Shown piece after piece: positions 11,860 to 24,818 of a stretch of DNA of 64,000 nt; within the stretch, counting starts at the first letter, position 1, and each line of letters begins with the position of its first letter. The stretch is taken from NCBI GenBank assembly GCA_027924585.1, contig BSBM01000232.1, positions 30,589,001 to 30,653,000 on the forward strand, given 5' to 3'. Under the pieces are notes generated by a model. It saw nothing but the letters and a program-made list of their open reading frames with translations. It did not search any database and was not told the origin of the DNA. The position numbers and the translations under genes were made by a program. The stretch is from Larix kaempferi (lineage: Eukaryota > Streptophyta > Pinopsida > Pinales > Pinaceae).

Positions 11860-14800
11860 CCCCTTGAGGTAGGTGTAATCCTTCTTTTGAGAGTGCATTA
11901 GCTTGTTGATTTAGTTTTATGAAGACATGACAAATTTTAAATATGATGAAATTTCTAGTTAACTACTTCAAGTGTGTGGCAATTGAAACTAATGTTGTAT
12001 TGTAAACCTAGTGTACCCCCTGCATCCACTTCACACACCAATTTTGAATCCCCAAAGGCATGCAATTACTGAATACCATATTCATATGTAGTCTTGAAAG
12101 GGTTTCTTAGAGCTTCCATTTCCGCAAAATTATTTGTACCCTGATCCAAATTGGCCTTGAAGGTGAGAAAATGTGAATCTATGAAATAGCATGCTCTCCC
12201 TAATCCAAAAACCTATTATGGTCCCTAACATGCTCCATCAAAGTGGCGCCATCAACATCTTTTATCTATCTATAGTTCCTTTATCTGCTTGAAGGCTACT
12301 AATTTTGGACCTTCTTTACAATAATTAAAACTGAGGAAATTTGAGCAAAAATCTAAGAAGTTTGTTTATGCAATTCCTCAATTATACTTGAATTTCTTGC
12401 TAGCCATACACCCCACAACAACAAAAAGAGAAGGGATATGTAAGGTTTAAGTTACTATCTATTAAACCATGGATGTAAACATTCTTCAACATTGTTACTT
12501 GCCCACAAATACCTAAGTTTCAGCTAGTTACTAATGTCCTTCCAAATTTATTTGGAGAAAATACAATGAACAAATAAGTGCGAGGCAGTTTCCTATGCTC
12601 TTATGCAAAGCACACAACTATCAAGGCCCTATACTTTTCTCTTTTGTCGAGCTTCCTAAGTTAGTACCTTGTTGCATAAAACTAGACACATAAATTTTTA
12701 TTCTTCTTTGGTGCTTTTACTTACCCGATCTGGGACCACCACCAAGTAGGTTGTTTTCTAAGTTCAACCATCAAAATTTGACTACCCAGTTTCGTTGTAT
12801 ATGTACAACTTGCTATGTTTCCCATCCACATAAAATTGTCCAGACCTTAATGAAGTATTAAATGCACTATCATTATCTCAAAGACAAAGATTGCCCAATA
12901 TATTGCCTAACAATCTCGAAGACTTAGATCCCCTGAAGATTTCCAACCCTATGACCATATATATGTCATTTCTTCGTCCTTAAATTGATTAAGATATCTC
13001 AAATCTTGGTCCTAGAAATAATGCACCAGATCTAGAGGAAGAAAAGTTTGATTGTTGCATCTCATAATTGTACCTTCCCCCACTCTAACCTCAACTATGT
13101 TTCCTACTTTCTAAGCCAATAGATCTCCAATAACTAGAAAAGAAGATACCAAATCCTTCCAATGATTTGATCCATTCTTTGAAGACTTATCCTCCTTTCT
13201 AATCCAACTCATTGTGGAATTTGGAGTTAAATAATTTTGAGAAATAAGTCTATTCCACATGTTTTGTTTTCCTTTGTTATCAAGTTCCAAAGTGTTTTCT
13301 AGTCAAGGAGGTTCCAAAGACATGAATTTTTTTGAGACCCAAACCCCCTTATCCTTTCAGCTTTGAAATCAATCATCAATTTGCCCAATGTGTGCCTTCC
13401 TTTCCTTCTCTTCCATGTCATAAGAAACTAAAATATAACTTACATTTTTTTCCAAAAATCCCTTAGGGATGTGCACCAAATATTTCCAGTAAAACAAAAC
13501 CGCTTCCAACACAGACTTCACTAAAGTCAATATGCCCCCCCCACCCCGTGACAAACATTGGTTGCACCAATTGTTCATCCTTTTTTTTAATTTTACCTAC
13601 AAACCAACCCCAATATTCTTTTCCATAAGCATTGGATTTAAGAAGGAAACCTGAGTACTTAAGACCCTTCTTAAAATTAACTTTTGAAAATGAAATAAAT
13701 TTTAGAAGTTGATATCCACCCTATCATCAATGACATTGAAATTTAAAGCAAACTTCTCTAAATTGATTTCCATTCTAGTAGCTTTATTGAAAAGCCTCAA
13801 AATTTCCAATAGTGTTCTACCTTCTAAAACTGATCCATTTCTTAACAACAACACATCATCAATGAAAAGTAAATTGGTCAAATCAATGTTGAACCCCACT
13901 CTAATGCCTTCTAGTATTTTAGTCCTCTAAGCCTCCAATATCAACCTACCACAAACATGAACAAATATAGAGAAAGTGGACAACCTTGACGTAGTCCTCG
14001 AGTAGGAATGAAGTAAGGAGATGTTAGTCCATTTATTGAAACTTCAAATGAGACTGAGGTCACACAACCCATTATCCAGTAAATCAGGTTGAGAGAGAAT
14101 CCCATGTGGATCAATAATAAGTGGCGGTAAAGCCAATAGGTTCTATTGTAGGCCTTGAGAGGTCTAACTTGACTATCATTGCCTTTAATTTTCTTGTCTT
14201 AATATTGTGAAGTCCTTCTTGTTATAAACCAATTGCATCATGGATTTGCCTCCCTTCTAGAAATCCAAATTGCTTAGATGAAATTGTAGCGGAAAGAAAT
14301 TTTTTGAGCCTCACTACCAAAACCTTTGCAGTGATTTTTTAAATGCAATCACATAATGAAATCGATATGAAACCATCAAAATTTACAAGCTTATCTATCT
14401 TTTAAATCAATGTTATGAAAGTTTAGTTGAAATTTGGTAGAACCCTCCCGGACTCCCTAACTTATTATATTACTATCAAGAGATACACTCCCAACAAATC
14501 AAAGAAGCCAAGAAAAATTCAATCATCCACCCGTCGAGACCAGGACTTTTACCTTTTTGAAAGGAATACAGCACCTTCAATAATTCATCCAATGAAGCTT
14601 CCTCAAAAAGCTTTGCATTGTCCTATTTTGTAAAAAACTAGGAAAGAAGGAGCACGCTTTCATATAGTTATATTTTTCATCTTGGGGCCTTTCTAAATAT
14701 TGGAGAAACGCTACACCGCTAGCTCTGCCAACTTCTTAAAACCTCTTACCTTTTGTCCATTAGTGTCTTGGAGTTCCCAAATTGTATTTCTACATTTTTT

Positions 14801-15004
14801 TGTAATTTGCAAATATGAGAAAGAATTTTGTATTCTCATCCCTAGCTCCATCCACACCACTCGACTCTTCATTCTCCAATCTACTTCACTATCATGAATA
14901 TGTTTGTCTCTCTTAACCTCTAACTTTACGAGCTTCTTTAATTCCTCATCTAAAAAAGACCCCCATAGAATTATTTTCAAAAAGCGATGAAATGACACCC
15001 TCAA
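11860..15004 (-). pseudogene. LINE-2 ORF2 RT, zinc-binding and RNase H domains (block A)
   Basis: Minus-strand pieces in 5'-3' order start with the linker (14711-15004: SRVVWMELGMRIQNSF). RT follows, with QFGFLEGRQIHDAIG around 14230-14280 and the catalytic LLFIDDVLLL at 13702-13899. The thumb has LTLVKSVLEAVLFYW at 13369-13578. The RVT-type zinc motif lies at about 12490-12660 (a Cys-x2-Cys, then HLFVHC). RNase H lies at about 11860-12200, with TNNFAEMEAL and GDSKLV giving two of the acidic residues. Numerous stops and frameshifts are present. In a working element this protein would nick, reverse transcribe and degrade the RNA strand. Confidence 0.85.
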
Positions 15005-15748
15005 CTTGTTTTAACGATTTGTCTCTATTCCTCATCCTCTCAGTTGGCCACTCCACAACTTCTCATTTTAAAGTTAATAACGAGCCTACAAACTATCTAC
15101 CCATAGGAATCCCTAAACCCATTGCAAAAGGTGTCCATTCTCTCCTAACTAATTCTTGAAATTTACCCTCCTCCAACCATATCATATTAAACTTGAATGG
15201 AGAAGGAGGTTTTTCTTCTACCTTTTCTAATTCTATAAATATGGGATGCTAATTAAAACTACCCTACCCAAGACCTACGTAACTCAAACTTTTGATTCAA
15301 CTGATCCATGACCAAGAACTTATCTGGGCATTTTGACACCCCAACATTACTAGGCCTTTTAATTTTCCTAGTGGGCCTTAATTTCGCTAGCTCCACATCT
15401 GCAAAGTCTTTCATCCTTAATTGATGCTAAAAATACCCTACAAGTGCATCCAAATGAACTAAGATACCCCATATTTATGGTCTGCTTAATGTGAAATTCA
15501 AATGTCCACCAACAATCAAATTGTTTTCCTTGATTGTTGAAAGAGAAAATATCGATCCCAATAGATTTTCTTTCATTTTTAAGGCCCACACACATTCAAT
15601 AAAGAGACTTAAGTGTCCAAGCTCTCACACATGAAGACCGTGCATAGACTTCAATTCACCACAAAACTATTAATTAATATAATTTCAAACCCCCATCACG
15701 TAAGTAACATCCTAACAAACCACAATAGTGTATCCACAAATACTCCCA

Positions 15749-17159
15749 TGTAATATCCTAGCCAAGATCTGACCAAGATATTAACTTCCACTCAAAATTT
15801 TAACAAGATTTTGCTAGTAATTTTTAAGGCCATTTCTCAAACTGGGCAGGATGTAAGTGACGGGGACTGAAACTCTGAATGAGGATGGTAGGAATGAGAT
15901 TAGGTTCTGGAATTTGTATGGGAGAGTGTGCAGCAGCAATTTAGACATAGGGAAAATTTTAGGATCCTTTGTACAAAGCACGGAGACCATTTATGTTTCG
16001 GACATCAGCTACCGCTGAAGCCTACCGCAATGCTTCCTAGGTACATCCGCATGTACAAACTAGATCAGGGATTTGGGAAGGATTAAAAAACTGATATTTG
16101 TGTTCATGGAGGTCTATGGGCATAAAAAATCAGCAATTAAATACTGGATGAAGAGTTGGGGGAAAATTGCTGTGACTTGGACTGTCGAGCGAGTTTTAAT
16201 GGTTGACTTACAAAACATGGTAAAACCCTCCCAAATTCAGTACCTTAAGGTTGGAATGTGTTCTAGGGTCTTTACATGAGCAGCAACGACTGACAGAACT
16301 GGTTTCTAACCAACAGAACTCTTTTAATGCAATTTGAACACTGTAAGATTTACTTATGTATTTAATGGACCTATTACAGCATATTTGATTGAAAATACAG
16401 AGCAGCAAACTTTACATCACCTCATTAGATTTCCAAATAACTTATATACCATAAAAACCTTCAAAACCCCCTTAGGTTTATCCAATCCTTCATTGAAACA
16501 TATATCTGGCTGAAAATATTTCTGTAATGTATTAGGAGAGTTATATCAGAGATTCTAAATCATCTAATCAGCTGAATACATCTACCATTCGAAAGTACAG
16601 TGCTTGAATGGTGAAACTACTCCAAAATAAGCTAGAAAAACAAGACTGAAAGCCATTATTACATCATGAGCCTCTGGGGCATATTCATATGAGAAGTTCA
16701 GAAGATTTTAGGACTGATTTTAGATGCTTATTACAAAGATTTGATGGCTGTAAAAACATCAGCAAACCATCCTCTCCAATGACAGAAGGAAAGAAGATTC
16801 AATCCCTCAGTTCTTCACCTTTTGAGTACAAAACATGACACCCTTGGGGAATCTCGAACTAGAATCACTTGGCCATGATAGAAGTTGAATGAATGGCTAT
16901 AAGTTCAACTTCAATTCTGAATATGGCCATCACACATCAGATCCTTCATCACATTGATCACTGGAAATATTTCAATGGAGCAACCCTTCCACCAACACCT
17001 TGCAATACTGAAGAATGGGGAAGAAGAGAGGGGATAATGAGAAGGATCCTTCTTGAACTCTTAAACTCTTCTAAATCAATTCGAACCCAGACTGATATCA
17101 AAACTTTAATGGCTGCAAAATTATCTTTAGTGGCTTCCCAATAGTCTTCAATACCTGTT

Positions 17160-17191
<32 letters not shown>

Positions 17192-17896
17192 TGAGAGAAT
17201 GGGGCACATCACCCATAGAGTGGCTTGGGCGCATCACCAAACCTAGAGGAGGTTCAAAGCTCTCATACAAACTTCACAATGACAAAAGTTGTGAAATGGA
17301 GCTGGTTGACTTCTTTTATAAACTTCAGGATGACCTGCTGAGCAAGTTACTTGGCTTGGTGACCTGTGAGAATAGGCCACCCATGAGTGGACATACTTTC
17401 CTTAATTTTGCCTTACATGCTTTCTCCTTTAGAAACTGTGCCCTTCTTGACCTTAGATGTTTCCTTCTTACATTAGCACTTGCTTTCCTTTTGAACTAGG
17501 CATTGAAATGGAAACTACACCATTCAGGATGTTTCCTTTTTGGTAAACTGGACTGTTTTTTGGCAAGTGCACCCTCCTTAGCTTTTTCTAGTTGTTTCTT
17601 TTTTCTGATTTGGAAACCTTATTTCAACCTTCCTTCTCTTCATATTTTTGCCATATCTTCACCCCTTAATCCATTTTGGAAACATTTTCCACATGGGCGC
17701 CCTCTTGGCCCACTTACTCATTATCTATTAATTTTATTTATCAAAATTAACTTTAATAAATAAATTTGCCAATTTGTGAGACTTAGGCAAAAATTAATTC
17801 TAAGCAAATAGAATTAATACAATTTAATTCCCTTAGGGGTTGATCTTGTCCCCTTTCACCCATGGTACTGGATGAACCAAAATTGGGGACATGACA
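15749..17896 (+). mobile_element. Solo LTR, 2148 bp, TSD TCCCA
   Basis: It begins TGTAATATCC and ends GGGGACATGACA, with TCCCA at 15744-15748 and 17897-17901. Block B has the uninterrupted site (about 51050: ...CTCCCAAGTCTTAAAA), which proves insertion into block A after the duplication or loss from B. It contains no gag or pol. The 102- and 83-codon frames inside resemble nothing and look accidental. The termini resemble those of the solo LTR at 5553, but the bodies differ. Confidence 0.92.
17161..17191. repeat. (GA)n microsatellite in the solo LTR
   Basis: About 30 bases of GA repeats with one AAA interruption, lying inside the 2148-bp solo LTR. Confidence 0.9.
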
Positions 17897-18659
17897 TCCC
17901 AAGTCTTAAAAAGGGATTTAGGATGTCATACTAATGAATCCCCCTTGCACATTGTTTCTTGTATAAGGAAAATGTCGGGTCATTTTTTCTCTACTATTTT
18001 GAAGAGGCTTGATATTTTAGTGGGGTTCCCCAAACCCCTTACAATGAAGGACTATATTTTCATTTTGGGAACATGGGGGTGGGTTGTAATTCTTTGATAG
18101 CCCAATCCAATTTTTTTTCATGTCCTTGTAAGGTTTATGCTACAGCCTTATTTTGTGCATGATGGAGGAATTTTTTCTTATCAATAGTACCCTTCCTTAC
18201 CCCATCCTTCTATCAAAACCTAAACCTCTTGACAACTAATCTCATGATTAGCTTACATGAATTTTGAAATGAAGGATATAGGAATTCCCTTTGGAATCTT
18301 TTGAATATGTAGGTTTGTGATTTTCAAGACAATAATCTTCCCCAATACCAATCACCAAAGAGGAACCATAGTCCACTAGATTTGGAGACTTAATATTTTT
18401 ATCTCTTCCCCCACAAAGCAAGACTACCAATTAGTTTCCCCCTCTTATTCTTGACTTTTAATTCTAAGAGATAGACTCCCTCCCTAGTCTAGGCCAAATT
18501 TATTTATCACGAACTCTAAGGATGGAAGGAGAAGGTTCACCATTTTTAGAAAAAAGACTCACCCTTTGCATTATGTCATATTGAAGATGAATTTTTTGAG
18601 TCCCCTCCTTCATTGATGGCCTCTAGTATGTTCACTAGATTATGATGTATTGAACTAGG

Positions 18660-19960
18660 ATTCTCTGCAAACTATCTTGCCTCAATATTTCCCTCAATTG
18701 CTCACTCTCTTAAATCATTTGAACTACTAGGAGGCTGAACCAAGTTGATAAGCCTCCTATTCTCCTTCTCTGTTCTTGAAGGATGAGATAGGCTTGAAGT
18801 ATCCTCAGTACCAAGTTGGAGCGAAAATTTGTCACCGTGTGCAATCTCCTCATTGACCCCTAGACCTTTATCCAAATTTGTATCTGACTTTACCTTTCCC
18901 TCTATGAGACAAGGTTTTTTGAATAAGCATGCTTCATGGCCCTCCTTTTGCAAAGTAATTAAATTTTCCACAACATAAACAAATGGCACCTTCAAACCAT
19001 TAATAGTTCCAACCTTCAAAACTTCATGTGCATTCAACTCTTAGGATTCCTTAGATATTAAGGGAAGTGTTTTTATCATTTCTATTTATCTCCTGGGGAA
19101 TTCCCCACCTTTATTTTGGCACATTTTCTTCATAAAAGACTACTCGCAATCCTCCACTACATGTCCAAACATATGGCACCTTACACACAAAAACATAGAA
19201 TTACAATAATCAAGAATTTGTTTAAAAAACTTATCACCAAAATCTACATTGATACTCTCAGCCAACCCCTCTAAGAAATAAATATTCACCAAATCCTTTG
19301 CTATAGAACAATATACACTGAACTTATAAGACATATCAATAAATAATGTTTTCCCTACAATATTCCTCAAGTCCCCAAAAAAACTCGTCACTCTAAAGCT
19401 CAAGGGGAAGGTCTGGTATTTTAACTCAAATGGCAGCCAAATTTCGCTGCTCACAACGAGGATTGAAACATGGGTGCCAAAATTTCAGATTCAAATGACA
19501 AGAGCCCCAAATCCAACAACCACTCGTAACTTTTATAGTGTCTTCTTCATACCTAAATTTAAAACCCAACCAATCCCTTATCATGATATCAAAAGTTGGG
19601 CCATAACCTAAAATAGGCCCCCACCAATATTTTACCGGTTCACAAAGTCTTACTTCCAAAATATGCACTCCAAAGAAATGACCAAACAATTGCTTTCATG
19701 CATACTCCAAAACTTTATCCACTTGGAGGTCATCCCTGATTGTCATTTTCACCTTATTCTCCCTCCTCTTAACCACTTTTATCTTTTTATTCTACACTTT
19801 TCGAAACCCCACCTCCAAATTTCTATCTGACACAATATTCCTAGAGCCTGCTAATGCATTAATGAGATCCATAGAACCTCCAGAAAACCCTTGCACACCC
19901 CAAATACTCACAAGAATCCCATGATCCCCAAATCTAAATCTTTGGTAAATCACCACCAAC
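18660..19960 (-). pseudogene. LINE-2 ORF1 (DUF4283 and zinc knuckle, block A)
   Basis: On the minus strand, 19426-19689 carries a DUF4283-like core (WLGFKFRYEED, CHLNLKFWHPCFNP). 19140-19454 continues with VNIYFLEGLAESINVDFGD and a complete CCHC zinc knuckle, CVRCHMFGHVVEDC (C-x2-C-x4-H-x4-C). 18702-19037 is the C-terminal linker. The pieces lie in different frames, so the ORF is broken, although the knuckle itself is intact. The product would be an RNA-binding LINE ORF1p. Block B has the same region at 51790-53110. Confidence 0.82.
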
Positions 19961-20996
19961 TAAACGAATATGTAATACAAATCTATATGATAAGGATAAA
20001 AAATTAGTTGTAGTTTGATTAAATGTTTTTAAAAAATCTTAATTTGTATGATTGACATTTATATCTAGAATTTTCATTCTTTACATGAAAAAAGTTGTTT
20101 CAATGTTAATCTATATTTTTTGTAAGTGTTGATTTATAATTTTTATAAATATATTACATGTCCTTCAAAAATATATATGATACAGATAAAATATGAATGG
20201 TTTCATAATAGTTGATTAATTGTAGAATAATTTTTTTTTTCCAATAATTTGAAATATATATAAAAAATCATAGTACTTTATAACTCTATGTAACGTAATA
20301 ATGGATTGGCTGTAAATTGATTATGTTTATTTTCATGATATTCTGATTTTTTCATAATTATTTTTAATTCCTTAATTTATAGTGCTTCATAACTTCAAGT
20401 ACCAATTTCATACTTGTGTACATATATATTAAAAAAAGTCGAATACACTAAGTGATGGTGTTTTGGAATTATTATTATGATGTAAAATTTTGATGAAGAA
20501 TACTAAAAACAACAAAAAAAACCATATGAATAGAATACTCAAAATGAGGTATTATTTTTTCTGTAACCAGATCATATATATTTGTATTAAAATAAAGTTG
20601 CAACCAAACTATTAATTAGCATGATAATACAAAATGTGTAGCAAAACTAGTTATACTTATCTATTTTTCTTCAAAAAGACATCTATGTTATTGTCTACCT
20701 ATGCTATCGAAAGAGTATAATTAATTTTGTATTCTAATTAACATGTGAAATGCCTTGCATATTGTCCTATTGGAAATAGGTATTTGCTTGCCATTACCTA
20801 ACCACGAAATTTCAGAAGGGTCGTGTGCATGATGGACCACAAAATTACCACCAACCTTGGACACATGAGCATCCTCTAATTGGTTTTTTTCTTGATGAGA
20901 TTCCTATTGTACTCGATCTTCTTTTATCTCTCTTCCCTACTTTATCTCATAGAATCCATTAGAATGGGTAAGTGGAGAACATGAATGGGTTCCTTC
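19961..20996. other. AT-rich spacer without a gene
   Basis: Very AT-rich, with no conserved frame. It is present in both blocks (53150-54235 in B), with small indels between them. Confidence 0.7.
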
Positions 20997-21243
20997 CACT
21001 ACAAGGAAAACACTTTCTAGGGGAGATTTTTGTGGAGGATTTTAGTGTTACAATCTTATGAAAAATTACAAAAAAAATAAGAAAACTCGTATAAATTCTC
21101 CATCATTGCTAACAAAGGTTTTGACAGAGTTTGTAACATATGTTCACTATAACTAAAAGAAATTTGGTAGGTAGAGGTTATACCATAGGTTTGTTATGCA
21201 ATGCACATATTTCCAACATACGCACTGGTGCACCAAAGATACG

Positions 21244-21257
21244 ATGCACTAGTGCAT
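21244..21257. repeat. 14-bp perfect palindrome near the CACTA end
   Basis: ATGCACTAGTGCAT is its own reverse complement and is kept unchanged in block B (54485-54498). It is a candidate subterminal transposase-binding site. Confidence 0.7.
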
Positions 21258-21472
21258 GACAGTAAACCAAGATGCATAAGTGCTTGAAATATATCAATGT
21301 CGAGTCAGTACATATATTATGTATTCAACGCCCGGGTGCTAGTTATCCACACAAACACACCAATGCACTTATTTCTCTTGTTTGCCCCATTGCACATATT
21401 TTATCAAAAACTGCCTGGTGCTATTGTATACGAATATACATCAATGCCTATATTACCATGCATACCAAAATG

Positions 21473-21757
21473 TTTTGTACCATTGATGATGTTCGGGTCA
21501 ACAATGGTGTAGTTGTTATATGTATTGGCACTAGTGTGTTTAATTTAAAAAATGCATCAGTGCTTACAATTTGTCAAAAGCATTTGTTTCTATATTACAA
21601 TACGCACTGGATTGTTATGTAGCATTGATGATGTTGTTGACAACAAAGATGTTGGTGTCATAAGTATCAAAATCGATGCATTTAATTTTAAAAACGCACG
21701 AGTTCTTAAAATATGCTAAAATCACTGGTGCATGTACTACTTTGAACACATGAATAT
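21473..21757 (+). repeat. Two diverged 142-bp tandem units in the CACTA subterminal region
   Basis: The units start at about 21473 and 21615. Each goes through CATTGATGATGTT, then TTTAATTTnAAAAA and a GCAC-rich stretch. Translated, the two units resemble each other (NNGVVVICIGTSVFNLKNAS and DVGVISIKIDAFNFKNAR in block B), which shows duplication of non-coding sequence rather than a gene. Confidence 0.7.
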
Positions 21758-22740
21758 ATTGTAATAGTAACATTAACAATATGATTAATTGAAACATTGT
21801 TGTTATCATTAAACCAAACGGTGTTTTTATAACACATGTGCACATCAATGTGATTATCTAATTAAAAAACACTAATGTGTAATAGAAATTTAAACACACT
21901 ATTCACTATTTATGAATGACCTACATGGTTTAGTGAGTTCAAAAAATGCAATACATTGATATGCCCACATTTTAATTAATTGTTTTTTTTAATTTCAATT
22001 AATCATAAAAAAATCAAATATTTTATATATAATAATATTGTTTTTTAAATTCTAATTATTGCATTAATGTGTTATACCATCGCATTATACATTTATTCAT
22101 TATAACAATGTAAATCATCCATATGTTTAATCAATAATGTGTCATTTTACAACATTGGACAATGCAATAGAATAAGAAACCCATTTTATTTATATGAATC
22201 AGAAACCCTTTGTCATATAAAATGGGAGAATATAAAGTTTCATGATAATCAAAATGTCAATATGTAATTGTTACACTTATTGGTAATATGTCATCATCCA
22301 ATTGAGACAATATGTCCATTGCACTAAACAAAATGTCTAATTTTCATAAACAAATATTTCAAAGCATACAACTTGCAATAACATTCAATTATATTTGTCA
22401 TCATAATTCGCTCTAACTATTGTCATTACTCAAGTTGCTTGCATGCCTCATTTCTTCATCACTTGTAGGCAATATTGTACTTGGGTTATTTGGCCAAATG
22501 TTTTGTTTAATGGCTTGATTTTGTTCCTTCTCTTCATTTTCGATATACAAAAATAGAAATAAAATGTAATAAGTGTATCTATATTTATAATATAATATGC
22601 ATGATTGTGTAAATCAAAACACACACCATAGAAAGAAGTGATTCATAAAAAATACACATTCTTTATAATCTCTCTCCTTACCTTGCTTACCTTGCAACCG
22701 TAGTGATGTCTCCTTACTTGATGTAGCCTTTGATCTTCAC

Positions 22741-23519
22741 CTGCAAAACAATATACAACAAACAAGTGGAAATACACAAACACTAGTAATATGCAATATT
22801 TATTAATCCAAACTAGTGGTCAAGGAAACTAATTCTAAAGATCTGATGCAAACAATATTTATGGAAAGAGTATATATTATTGTATTAAAACAAGTACAAA
22901 GGGAGAGATTACAACCACACCTTGACATTGCAACTTCTTCCAACTAGCCTTTTTCCTCAAAGATCCAACCTTGTCCTACTAGAGAAAGGGAAATTAGCTC
23001 TAAGGAAATTTCAACAGCACTTGGATACTCTCTTCTTCCTCCCCCATTCCATTAAGGTAACCTTGCATTTATAGGCCAAAGAAGATAGAATAGTTTGAGG
23101 ATCTCATGGAGAAGGTTAGGGGATCATCCCAAAGGCTAGGGGTTCAACTACCACCTATGATGATCTGTAGGGATAAATCTCCATGAGAGTTTCGTTTTAG
23201 AAGACTCTCCAAACTTCTCTTTTTTCCTTTTAACAACCACCGACGCACCTTGTCAAAGAGCAACATGCGTCAATGAGGGGTGACACATGTTGAATGAAGG
23301 AAACTAGGGTCAACGACGCACTTTTTCAATGTGCATAGTGCATCCTCAAGTGTGTAACGCATATTGCAAAGGGGCAAGGCGCGTCATCCTTCCAAAACTA
23401 GGAAACTAAAAGGAAAAAACCCCTTCCTAAGTCATTTAGCACTTGGCACTTTAGGGATCGTGGTTAATCCAATGAAACACATTTCATTATCATGGTGATG
23501 ACGAGATTTTGGTGTGACA
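22741..23519 (-). mobile_element. 3' LTR of the Tat-like element (far boundary uncertain)
   Basis: On the minus strand the LTR starts TGTCACACC at 23519, directly after a polypurine tract. It includes an AT-rich stretch with a possible polyadenylation region (about 22880-22920) and several short GACGCAC/GCGTC words. I placed the far end at 22741, where the minus strand ends TTTTGCA. With no second LTR or TSD to compare, that boundary is a guess. The 80 bases between 22660 and 22740 are unassigned. Confidence 0.6.
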
Positions 23520-23535
23520 GATTTCCCCCCAAAGT
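23520..23535 (-). other. Polypurine tract
   Basis: The minus strand reads CTTTGGGGGGAAATC immediately before the TGTCACACC start of the LTR. This is the primer for plus-strand DNA synthesis and fixes the orientation of the element. Confidence 0.82.
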
Positions 23536-24818
23536 ATGAAGCTAAAGGAATGAGATAGGTGAAATAATTTGACAAGGGGAAACTAAGGCAAAAAACCATC
23601 GGTCGAATTGTTGAACAAGGACTTTACAGTACAATAGACTCTGAGATATATGTCTCAAATAACCCATAACATAGATGTTGACCAATACATTGCAAATCCA
23701 TGTTAGTACTGACTGAATTAACACAATCATGGCTAATAAGATACAAGCGTAGATCCATGATGAGATAATTACACAACCACAACAAATACAAGAGTGGATC
23801 TGTGTGATATGACTCAAAAAATATCCATCGCAACCTTGGTAAGATACATAACAAAAGTACCTCAGGGTATTCATCTCGAACCCAAAATGATATGAATCTA
23901 ACCATGTGATTACAATGTGTTGAAGTCGAACATGGTAGAAACCACTTGATTACCGGTAAATGATGAAAACCGTTAACAAGTGCGAGGGAAATCATCATTG
24001 ATGTCAATGATTCCCAAGGTATCATAGTACATGTGAATCAATGAGAAAAGGTCAAACATTCGATGGAATATTCCAATCAGAAGTCAATGATGTAAACTTA
24101 CTGTTGAAAGCGAGGTAACCTGCCATTGAGGCATACAGGCCCAAGGTACTTAACTAGTTCCTAGGTCTAATCCTTGGATGATGTGTTGAAGTCAACAAGG
24201 ATAAACCGGTCAAAGGAGGACATGATGCTTCCCTCATCATCGACACGAAATAGGATCAATTATTTTTCTAGAGTAGATTAGACTGAGAGGTGATTTCAGG
24301 ATTGACTCAAAGGTAAAAGATCGAAAGGAGGATGATTGTAAAGTGTTGACTCAATGGGATAGACCTCCCTTGAACACTTAACGATGCGAAAAATGACAAG
24401 GCAACATTGACTCAACGAGGAGAAAACCAAGGCATAACATGATGCATGATTGTTGTATTCTTCAGATGACGCGAAGGAATAACATGACTCGTGGAATGGG
24501 CATGACTCGAGGACAAGTTGATTATCCAATTGTTTAAGTAAGATACAGACAAGTGCCATGTTCAATGACGACTATAAGCTGCCATTAATACAGGTAAATA
24601 CACACTCTTTCCTTATTCCCCATCATGATTGATGAGTACCTCTTTGTTTATTAGCGAGCTTGAGGAGGATAACAGGTGCTTGGTATAGCTCATCCTTTGG
24701 ACGGGTCCAATATCACATGTTTTACGAACCTAAGAAAGGAGGGGTTCGTCCCTATAAGGGTCCTTCAATGTTGAATTTTAGCGAGTCCATAGAAGGTAAA
24801 CTCGGTGTCATTTCATGC
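23536..24818 (-). other. 3' untranslated region of the Tat-like element
   Basis: No coding is evident; the minus-strand frames of 89-133 codons here match nothing I know. Short words such as TTGACTCAA and CATGACTCG recur around 24300-24510, suggesting decayed repeats. Confidence 0.6.

Larger units (their letters stand above)
15005..18063 (-). pseudogene. LINE-2 ORF2 endonuclease (block A, split by a solo LTR)
   Basis: ORF2 would start at 18063. The minus strand there reads, with frame breaks, like the usual LINE opening (a FNVRGFG-type motif decayed to FIVRGLG, then about 25 residues later an ETMCKG-like word). The frame is interrupted by the LTR at 15749-17896 and resumes from 15743 downward. 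The 15368-15595 segment (C-terminal part of the nuclease) is open for 75 codons but has lost clear catalytic motifs. The start is inferred from the conserved opening and the matching position 51217 in block B. Confidence 0.72.
11860..19960 (-). mobile_element. LINE-2, block A copy (degenerate, LTR-interrupted)
   Basis: This is a second L1-type LINE on the minus strand, distinct from LINE-1. It retains all parts in decayed form: ORF1 with DUF4283 and zinc knuckle, then ORF2 endonuclease, RT, zinc-binding RVT and RNase H. A 2148-bp solo LTR (15749-17896) interrupts the endonuclease. The same element, without the LTR, is at 47161-53110 in block B. No poly(A) is visible at the 3' end (about 11860). 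Confidence 0.9.
8071..22659. repeat. Block A of a two-copy segmental duplication
   Basis: Colinear with 34811-55926 (block B). Matching landmarks are the LINE-1 ORF1 5' half, the spacer around 9060-11860 (against 35800-39870), the whole of LINE-2 (against 47161-53110), the next spacer, and the CACTA 5' end (20997 against 54236). Over 13709-13983 against 49016-49290 I count about 14 differences by eye, roughly 95 percent identity. Homology stops at 8071 and 22659, and neither point is a recognisable element terminus. Block A alone holds the SINE at 11197 and the solo LTR at 15749. Confidence 0.92.
20997..22659 (+). mobile_element. CACTA (En/Spm) 5' end, block A, truncated
   Basis: The end CACTACAAGGAAAA at 20997 matches the En/Spm-type terminal inverted repeat. 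Behind it lie many short variants of CACTGGTGCA and CACTAGTGCA on both strands, the kind of subterminal repeats where CACTA transposase binds. Block B has the same end at 54236 and continues into a TNP2 gene. The block A copy is cut off at 22659 by the duplication boundary, so no transposase is left here. The 116-codon frame at 21272-21622 falls in the repeats and is not credible as a gene. Confidence 0.78.

Noticed and set aside
21272-21622. 116-codon ORF, with a similar one in block B (54513-54851)
   Set aside because: The conservation comes from the DNA duplication, and the protein-like similarity from 142-bp tandem units. It sits in CACTA subterminal repeats and matches no family.
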